From Sisyra terminalis (taxonomy: Eukaryota; Arthropoda; Insecta; Neuroptera; Sisyridae), in the NCBI GenBank assembly GCA_958496175.1, contig OY292275.1, forward strand, positions 57,923,701 to 57,987,700: a stretch of DNA of 64,000 nt, read 5' to 3'. The translations under genes were made by a program, and so were the position numbers. Positions 56,061 to 64,000 of this stretch are shown here, piece by piece. The notes below the pieces were generated by a model. It saw only the letters and a program-made list of their open reading frames with translations, did no database searches and was not told the origin of the DNA. The first letter of the stretch is position 1. Each line of letters starts with the position of its first letter.

Positions 56061-58597
56061 GTGCAAGCAAAATTTTTGCGAAAAAAAAACAACTAAAATT
56101 GTTTTTCCTTCACTTATTTTATGTTTCATGCATACATTGGGTAACACAAAACATGAACTCATCTCATCTTAAGTAAATCTTGTTTTTATTTTCTCAAACC
56201 CAACAATGGCAAAGCGGTTTTGCTTTTAACCAACGTTTTTTTTTTTACTAACAATACAAAGCTATGGCAATAAAAAGACGCTCAAGCCCCATTAACGAAA
56301 ACACAAATAAATATTTGGATCTCCCCAAAAAACAAACCACCAACCGTTTGGATAAATTCACAAGACATAATATGTAGTTTATCTGTTTGTTTCCCACTTT
56401 CATTCGCAACTCAATCATTTTCTTAGCAGTCCGTAAACAATTTTCCTCGTTTAATTTATTACGCAATTATGCGAACGGTTCTCTCCAATTCGACCGTACC
56501 AAAAAGCGGGACGGGATTGTTTTTTATTTTTATTTTTTTCAAATCAAAATTTATCGTCAATATAAAACTTTTTTAAGCGAGGTTAAAAACCGATTGATTA
56601 CATCATCCAATTTCTGTATAAATATTTTCGCCAATTTATTGTTGAAATTAAGCGCGCGATTTACTATTGATTATCGCTTCCATAGAAAATTTTCCCGCAT
56701 TAAGCTCCCTATTAATTTTTATTGGCTTTGCCAATTGTGTAGTACAAGTGTTGGGCGTTTTAGTTTCATTACAATTTATTTATGTTACTCCCGGATTTTT
56801 CTTGTTTATTATCCCGATTTATTGGTATTGATTTGTGCGGGAGCGAAACAAAGATGGATTGTATTATTGCAAAGATGAGCGTTTTTCTTTGTTGGTAATA
56901 TTGATTTTTTGTTTTGTGCTTCACTAAAGTTTGCCAAAATAAGTGATTTTTGTTGAAAATAAATCTCGAGATTTCGTTGTTTTTGTAAGAAAAAAAAAGT
57001 TTAAAAACTTTGATAAAAAGGGGATGAAGTTTAGTATTGAAAAACTTAATATCGTAGAAGACTTATAATGGAAACATTACAACAATATTAAAATTTATGA
57101 AGAATAACTGATCAAAATACAAGTTTAGTTAATCAATAGTTCATGGAAGATACACCAGTTTTATTTCATTTTTTACCAGTGGACAAATATTGTGAGATAA
57201 ACTGCATTATTTTGGGCTAAAAAAATAAACTTTTGTTCAACATTTATTCAATTGGCTTTACTTTCCGAATAATCTGTAGGGGTTACGCTCATAAATAATT
57301 TGATTAAATGTCTATATGTCGGAGTTTATATGCTTAAATTGATAAAAAATATTACAAAAAAAAAAGTTTCCACACAAAAAAAGAACTTATAGAAAATTAA
57401 ATTTATTTCGCCGCCCAAAGTTTTGATTACTCACCAACAAATATTGATCAAATTTCAACGAACTATAGAACAAGTGTGAGAAAACTTCTTTTTTTTCGCA
57501 AATCTAATTTTCGGATAATAACCCATCCATTCCAGTGCGCCACCAATACAACTACGATACTCTCATAAATTATATATTTGCGTAGGTATTTCCTTCACGA
57601 TCCAAATAAATAATTCAATTTTTTTCAATTAACTTTCGTTTGAAAAGGGTTCCGCAATGGTGGGACGATTAATCAAAAAGGTTAAAATACATTTTTTTCT
57701 TGTTTAAATTTCTTTTACCAAATCAGTGCTAAATACAAAGCTCGTATTATCAAATTGTAGTTAATGTAAGCGACCGCAACTGAACAGTGTGTAGACTGGA
57801 AACTCTAACAAGAAATTACCTTCGGGCCAAAGTAATTTGAAATGAAATTTCAAAATGTCACATTTATCTTGATAATAAACGATAATTAGCTTTTATTCGA
57901 ATGCGTAATCAGAAAGATGTTTCACCTTATATCATAATTATTTCATGTTAAAACGTACGAGAACAAGACGAGACTTTCCACATGAAAACCAAGCTCGAGG
58001 CTCAGTGGCGTTTATCAGTTTTAATTAGCCACTTTTAATCAAATGAAATTAGCAAATAAGCGCTAGGTACGAGATTGTGCGAGTGATTTTTTTTCAATGA
58101 ATGTTTTCGTAATTTAAATTAATTATTTAAGAATAATCTTATAAATATCATTTTACTTCTTATCTTCTTTACAAAAATATTAATTTAATCATATCGCATT
58201 ATATACGGCCAATTATTTCCAATTTTTTGTTAAAAGATCAACGTTGAAATAAATCCTCTAATTTCATTTTGATTGGAGTATTTGGATTAATGCTGAAAAT
58301 GTTGTAAGGATTTGAAATAAAATTAATTAAAAATTCACTTTAAGGCAATCTGATAAGCAAATATGATTTCAAGAAATTAAGGCTGTCATTTTTTAAATTT
58401 CAGAATAACGATAGACGTTTATAATGCCAGTTATTACTTTTCATGATTGATTAAAAAAATTATATTAACATCAAAAAAATAAACGGAGAAAATTAATGTT
58501 AGATTAGAACTGATTGACATTGGTAAAAACATTAAATACAAATGTAGTGAATGAAAGTATTGCATTAATATATTTTCTTTTCCTATTAATAAAATAA
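56061..58597. other. No recognised gene; longest open frame of the window
   Basis: A plus frame at 56387-56878 is open for 163 codons, the longest in the window. It is rich in Phe, Ile, Leu and Tyr, shows no family motif and has no splice or promoter support. T-rich DNA has few stops on the T-rich strand, so it may be chance. The rest is featureless. Confidence 0.3.
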
Positions 58598-58599
58598 GT

Positions 58600-59513
58600 A
58601 TGGGAACACGGGGCGGAATGGGGTACTGGGACGGGATGGGAAATGGAATTAGCGCTTGTTACAGGTAACAAAAACGCATAAAAATCATACTCAATGTTCA
58701 ATTAACTGTACTGCATTATAAAAAGTGGCTATCGCCAGTAAAGAATGCGGTTGTTTTATTTTTATCAAAAGTCGAAATAAATGTTTCCAAATTCTAATTT
58801 TTGCAAAGTAAGACTAAAGTAATTATCCTATGTTCTATTTTTTGTTTGAATAGTAACATGATATGTTTGTTAAAACATACTGTTGACTAACTAAATCCCA
58901 GTGATAATTCAAATAAAACCAATATATCCTGCCATAATAGTCGTCCATGTGGGAAAGGTGCTTTGGGGCACAATGGTTGGGGCAGAATGGGATATACAAT
59001 TCAAATAGTATTCCCCATTCAGATAGACATTTTTATTTTATCAGCAGATAGTGGGTACATATATAAGGAAAACTAGCCAATAGTCCATATATAAGAAAGG
59101 TCGGAAGATGCAGAGGTAATCTGCTTATACTGTGAGAATTTAAATTCCAAATCCAATGAAAGCTGGTGTTCCTGCAGTATTTCTCAAAAATGGGTACATT
59201 GGGCATGTGCTGGGCTAAACATGACGATGACAGTGTCTTCATCTGCGAACTATGCCAATAGTAAGAATCCCATTGCGCCTCAGGCACATTTCCCATTACG
59301 CCTCTGGGGATAGGGCAGAATGGGAAATTTACATTTGTTTTAGAAACATAAATTTTTAATATTAAATATTAATTTAAATCAATAAAACATTTTTTCATTT
59401 GTAGGGAATGAATTAAATGAATGTTTAAATTACAAAACAATGAGATTGTTTCTTTACATTTCTCATAAATTGTAATTAAAACTTAGGTACCCCGTTTCGC
59501 CCCAGGTTTCCCT
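58600..59513. mobile_element. DNA transposon remnant with G-rich inverted ends
   Basis: ACGGGGCGGAATGGGGTAC at about 58607 faces, inverted, CTGGGGCGAAACGGGGTACC ending near 59508. TA stands at both borders (about 58598 and 59514), so a Tc1/mariner-type element is likely. GGGGCAGAATGGG blocks recur inside (58979, 59312). A minus frame at 59033-59296 and its overlapping FADEDTVIVMFSPAHAQCTH frame may be coding relics, but I do not recognise them. Confidence 0.6.
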
Positions 59514-60261
59514 ACTCTACTCCCTTTTCCCTTTCAAAAAAACAAAAAGATTTGAGAGTCAATTTTTTTAATAAATGTTATTATTTACGAAAGGATCCGG
59601 TGAACACCTCAAATTAAATTAAAAATTTAATCATTGATATGAATAAAAATAAATGCACCTGCATGTACATATACAATAAATACTTATACTTAATTTTAGT
59701 AACCGCGCATTTTCTAAATAAACATTCCTGTATACTTACCTAGGTTAATACTTTCGGTTATAAACATAAGTAACAAGTCAAAATAAATTTACTGCTTGTT
59801 TTTAAAACTTTAGTTTTGCGCCTTCTTAATGGAAATTTTACTTTTGATAATGAAAATTCCATTCTAGATTAAATATGTCATTATTCTTTTCCCAGAAAGA
59901 GTAAATTATTGTATAGTTGTGTCGTCTTAATTACTCTACAAACTTGTTATTTATTTACAAATAAGAAATAAGAAAAGTAAAAATTAAGGTTTATATTTAT
60001 CAATTCAAAATTATAATTGTACAGGACATAAATATTAGGTTCAAAAAATTTATAGAATAACACAACAATTAGTAAAAACAAATTAATTTAATAAATAATT
60101 ATAACAGCTATGGGAATTATTATTTATGTCGTAATACTCATTTTTTTTAGTCTTTTTATAACGTGTTTCAACAGCAGCTATAGGATCTTTGCCTGGTAGG
60201 TTTTTCCACTAAAATGAACTCTATCGATGAAATTAACAAACTTTTCAAAGAAAATTCTTAT
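59514..60261. other. AT-rich, nothing seen
   Basis: A donor-like AACCTAG then GTAAGTATA lies on the minus strand near 59740, without an exon that I can support. Confidence 0.35.
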
Positions 60262-60580
60262 GGCGCCACAATTTGAAGGCTGAAGACGGATTCTTATAGA
60301 TCTCTACAAAATAAAATGAAAAGAAAATTTAAAAATTTTGACATCACTCCTGAACGCCTTATGTATAGTTTCTAAGTACAAAAAGATAGGTGGATCCATG
60401 GTTATTAACAATTACCTTTTTATTTTGAAAATCTAGGGAAATCCGTCTAAAAAAGTGAATTTTTTCTAAGTATCAATATCTCGTAAACTAAACGATATAC
60501 CGAAAAAAAATTATTTCTTTTCGTTTTATTTTGTAGAGATCTCTATAAAAACGCCTTCAGCCTTAAAAACATAGTGCCGT
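60262..60580. mobile_element. Palindromic MITE
   Basis: AAGGCTGAAG at 60276 and TAGATCTCTACAAAATAAAA at 60297 have inverse partners at 60520-60570 (TTTTATTTTGTAGAGATCTC, CTTCAGCCTT). The arms are about 60 bp at some 80 percent identity. The centre contains an ATATCTCGTAAAC segment similar to one near 9700. Borders GGCGCCACA and TAGTGCCG are approximate. Confidence 0.65.
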
Positions 60581-62121
60581 AAATGCCGTAATCATTTCAT
60601 TTTAAATGTTAATTGGCCAGTTTAATAGTTTACTTAATTAGAAAAACATTTGAGTTCAGCGGAAAGGCCAAAATATTTTTATTGAAATATTGCATTGTTG
60701 AAAATTTAAAGTAGTAATTAGCTTACCTCAAAATATACGAAGCTATTTTCATTACTGTTATTAAACAGTAAGAGATGTGTCAATATTTTTGAAAAGGAGT
60801 AATGAAAAAAATTAAAAAATAACATAAGTGCAATTTAGCGGTAACTAAATAATTTCCATATAATACTATGCCAAATAAAAGAAAACCGCTTTTCAGATAT
60901 AATAACAAAAATATTATTAATTATATAATTGACGATTATTGACTCTTGGTACTCTTGTCGAAAACCGGAAAATTATTTAAAATCATACCAAGATAAACAT
61001 TGAACATATTAAAACTCACATGCATACTAAAATTCATTAAATCTTACTTCTTTATGCATTTTTATAAAAGGAATTCAGTATAATAAAGCACATAGCCGTA
61101 ACCAATGGGTCATAATATACTAAAAAGCTATTCCTCATAATTTTAGCCATAGAAAAAAATATATTTTGTATAGAACATCAAGTTTCAACGAAATATTTGC
61201 CATCGCAGTCACCAATTTCCTATAGAAAATAATATTTATATCGTATTTTCAAACAATTACGCCGTCCTCAAAATGCTCAAACCATAAAAGAACAACCAAT
61301 TCATAGATCAAAATAAAACCAGAATATGTAAAATCAAATTTAGTCCATGCGAAAAATTTTATTTTGGCCAAACTGGTAGATCTTTCACATTTTTTTTTAA
61401 AATTATTTATTTAATTCATCTTGTCTTGTTTTGGTGTTAAGATGGAATTTGATCACGTTTTATACGAGGCTATTATATGCTGTAAGCTATTTCTTGGGTG
61501 GAATGATGAACTGTAGATAGGTGAACTCATAGTTGTGGGTTTTTTTGTTTATATTGTATTGAATAATAATTTGTCCCTATTGCTAGTGATTATTGTATAT
61601 AAAAAGTTTAAAAGGTAGTAATGTTAGTAATTCAATCTAGTTAAGTGCCTCATTTATGATTAACTTAGAGTCGTATTCTTGATCGATGTTTGTTTCTTAG
61701 ATCGCCTTAAAGACATGCTTAAGATGACAATTCGATTCATAATCCCAAATTAAGCATTTTCTTAAGAATAGCCTCAAGTATGAACTTAATGAAGCAAAAC
61801 TTACTCAAATGATATTCTCAATTGATTTTTATGCGAATCTTGGCCATTTATTTATTCAATCATTTAAGGTAGTTTTACTTATTGCATTAAAACTATATTG
61901 TTCTCAAAGTGAGGGTTTCAAACGTTTTTTTAGCATTTTAAACAAAGTCTTATAAAAGTTTATTAAATCATAAATGGGTAACTTTTCAAAGTAATCGAAG
62001 CTTTCAAATAATGTATTTTCTTCTAAAAGGCTATAAATTCGTGTTTTTTTTTTATTTAAAAAGTAATTTGAAAATATCTTTGGGTTATCGACATATTTGT
62101 TATGTCCATATTTTACATAAT
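60581..62121. other. AT-rich, nothing seen
   Basis: No repeat copy, exon or ORF of note. Confidence 0.4.
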
Positions 62122-62203
62122 ATTATTTAATTTTTAGCAGGAAAGTGGACATGGAAGGATATAAATCCATTCATGTCCACTTTCCAGCTAAAAATTAAAT
62201 AAT
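62122..62203. repeat. Near-perfect 82-nt hairpin
   Basis: Two 39-nt arms (62122-62160 and 62165-62203) pair at 36 of 39 positions around a 4-nt loop ATAA. Mismatches lie at arm positions 18, 33 and 35. The arm contains GGAAAGTGGACATG. The arms are longer than in a typical pre-miRNA and the loop is very small, so it may be a young foldback or short-interfering-RNA source. It directly abuts the 3-prime side of a jockey fragment. Confidence 0.85.
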
Positions 62204-62228
62204 CTTTGGGATTGTTACGACTTCAAAA

Positions 62229-62850
62229 AAAAATTTGTATTTCTTATTATGATTAGTTTTGGTAAATATTTTTCCATAATCATGTTTGGCACGATTTGCA
62301 AGATGCTAAAGCTGCAATTGCTCTTGAAACAAAATTCTTCATTGTAGAATGTAATGTAATGTATTAGTTTAGCTGCTGCATATCAATATGTAGGGTTTTA
62401 ATTGGTCCATGCTCTCTTTGTTGTCAAATATGCTGATGACTAAGATATTGGTTTGTTTATCCAATTTCTTAAGGTAAGCTTCGCTATACCTTAATATTTT
62501 TGTTTGATAGTTGACAGCTGGGTATCCTCGTGTATCCTTTTGTTGTTTGTATAGTAGGAAACGTTTGATATTTGTCTTAGGGCCTTAGATTGGAAACATT
62601 GTAATATTTTGATGTTTGAGTTTGATGCTGTGCCCCACAGTTGTGTTCCATAAACCCATACAGACTTGAATATTGCTTTGTAAAGTAGTACTTTGTTTTC
62701 TGTATATAAAAATGATATTCTCCAAATTTTAAATACAAAATTACAAATAGAAATATTGACTTGAATTTTTAATCCTAGCTGCTTTATGTATCTATTTCAT
62801 GTTTTTGAATAAATACAGAACTTATAGCCACTAAGGTATTGAGAATAGTT
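62229..62850 (-). pseudogene. Jockey-clade LINE ORF2 C-terminal fragment
   Basis: The minus strand encodes KQLGLKIQVNISIC (about 62780), YTENKVLLYKAIFKSVWVYG, TQLWGTASNSNIKILQCFQS and KALRQISNVSYYTNN, then after one frameshift near 62507 SEAYLKKLDKQTNILVISIF and ending PYILICSS with a stop at 62369-62371. These are the ENKLLLYKA, W.YG.QLWGTAS and KLDKHTN blocks of jockey-type ORF2 C-termini. The polymerase core and endonuclease are absent. The sequence left of the stop is 3-prime UTR, ending in an A-rich region near 62229. A second break occurs near 62810. No target duplication was recognised. It differs clearly from the copy at 37291, so at least two jockey lineages are present. Confidence 0.85.
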
Positions 62851-63497
62851 AATTATAGGTAATACTTTTTAGGCACCGTAAAATTTCTCAAAACTCAGAA
62901 TTATAAGTGGTGGACTTAATAACTAAAAGTATAGATTCCAGTGAGGTTTTAAAAATATAATGAGGTGACACCGAATTGCCAGATCTATGATTTAAGACTT
63001 CTTTGCTATTTTGTAATCTATAAAATACGTAATAATAAATATTCCTATGCCTTGTTAAAAAATTTGATAAAATTTTTCAAATTTTGAAGCTTAAATATAA
63101 AAGATGAGTTTCAAATTCGAATAAAGCTCGTAATGGATGAAATTTTTACGATATAATTGTTTTTAACTTAAAAAAAACATTTTTTTGATTTGTAAATTTT
63201 CCGAATGTTTTCATTTTTGTTTTCCTATTTCGTTATTTTAGTAAAATTTACATAAAACTCTGAACACAAGTACTAGATTTTTTTGTATAGAAATATTAAG
63301 TTGTTCGGAAAAAATGGGAGGTATGAAAATTATTTTTTTTAATCAATACATATAAAAATTTAGCATCGTTTTGTTTGTATGGTAGTCCTTTATGCATTCC
63401 TAAAATGTTTAACCGATTATAATGAAACTTAGAGGAATTGTAGTCCAAACACCTGGAAAAGTTTACCATATATTATAAAAACAAATGGGGCATTCCA
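62851..63497. other. AT-rich, nothing seen
   Basis: No supported feature. Confidence 0.4.
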
Positions 63498-63880
63498 TGG
63501 TGACTGGTGGGACATTTGACTTTGAATTTCGACTAATTATGAGCTATAATTAGATGATTGAAACTAGTATAATCATAAAATGTATCTCATAGTAAAGAAA
63601 AATAACCAATTAACAACATCACTTAATAAAAGAAATCTTTTTTTTTCTTAGTTTCCTGTAATTGTCACTTGAATTAGTGTGACTAGTGAGACACCAAAAA
63701 ATCCTTCTCTCTTACTATGGTTCACTTAAAGACAAATTTCAGTTCGACTACTAAATTCTCAATAGTGATTTTCTTCCTTCTACTATATTTATCTCACATT
63801 ATTTCATTTTCATCAAGTATTAGACTAATTACTTACATAGAAGAAATTAAAAAAAAATATTGTGACTGGTGGGACAAGTA
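63498..63880. repeat. Degenerate tandem repeat, period about 181 bp
   Basis: GTGACTGGTGGGACA occurs at about 63500 and 63862, and a variant (GTGACTAGTGAGACA) at about 63679. Between them TTCGACTA and TATCTCA blocks also recur. A plus frame at 63717-63980 runs through it and is probably not a gene. Confidence 0.5.
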
Positions 63881-64000
63881 CAAAATGTGTAAAAAAAATT
63901 TTTCGTTAATGACACTTTTATATTTTTTCTATCTTTGTATTGTTAATTGGCCAACATATTGGTGGAGGTTTTTGATTTAAGGTAGAATTTTATTTATTTC

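Noticed and set aside
56387..56878. 163-codon plus-strand open frame
   Set aside because: Longest in the window but dominated by Phe, Ile, Leu and Tyr from T-rich DNA, with no motif, splice or promoter support; not listed as a gene.
1..64000. tRNA, rRNA and CRISPR features
   Set aside because: Scanned by eye for B-box-like GGTTCGA segments, rRNA cores and regular short spacers; the few GGTTCGA hits (for example 2271) have no A box or cloverleaf.

Overview
This window is AT-rich eukaryotic DNA, most likely from an insect. The grounds are GT-AG introns of 54-58 nt, jockey-type LINE remnants with poly(A) and target duplications, hAT, Helitron, Ty3/gypsy and hammerhead-bearing Penelope-like remnants, and many palindromic MITEs. 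There is no sign of a prokaryote: no operons, no ribosome binding sites and no long ORF of recognisable function. No complete host gene lies in the window. It looks like intronic or intergenic DNA with a few exons embedded in it. No tRNA, rRNA or CRISPR array was seen.

Host-gene signals. On the minus strand, 3389-3609 is a well-bounded internal exon for a Ser/Pro/Arg-rich linker of an unidentified protein. On the plus strand, 53050-53119 is a short GC-richer exon with strong splice sites. The most unusual region is 43.4-50.5 kb, an array of repeated exon-like modules. Most have a pyrimidine tract and AG, an 11-nt microexon, GT, a 54-58 nt intron, TTTCAG, and a short exon that runs to a stop codon in one shared frame. 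Seven modules (A-G) are recognisable, some decayed. They are accompanied by other stop-ending exon-like segments and a duplicated block of about 945 bp. I read this as tandem duplication of terminal exons; whether it is expressed is unknown.

Mobile elements from left to right: palindromic MITE family A (1.25 kb, 33.2, 34.7, 42.1 and 55.4 kb); an LTR-like unit with a heat-shock-element cluster beside its TATA box (5.1-5.5 kb); hAT MITEs with near-perfect 8-bp duplications (8.47, 9.24 and 38.23 kb); a large inverted-repeat element holding other insertions (10.5-12.1 kb); a deleted hAT element that keeps its transposase C-terminus (13.86-14.57 kb); a palindromic element flanked by TTAA (14.6-15.3 kb); a hammerhead-ribozyme-bearing repeat (17.3-17.55 kb) with a degenerate inverted relative at 11.6 kb; family C (17.64-18.57 kb) with an open coding tail in its loop; a Helitron protein remnant (21.3-22.0 kb); family B (24.75 and 35.9 kb); a gypsy integrase scrap (26.0 kb); Helitron-like repeats (29.65 and 39.13 kb, with fragments); jockey fragments (37.3 and 62.2 kb); and a G-rich-TIR element with TA flanks (58.6-59.5 kb).

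Local tandem duplications recur at 9.8, 12.1, 18.6, 48.3, 51.5, 53.9 and 63.5 kb. A 39-bp-stem hairpin stands at 62.12 kb. Families A, B and C share internal modules and look related. The remaining stretches are AT-rich DNA in which I see no supported gene.
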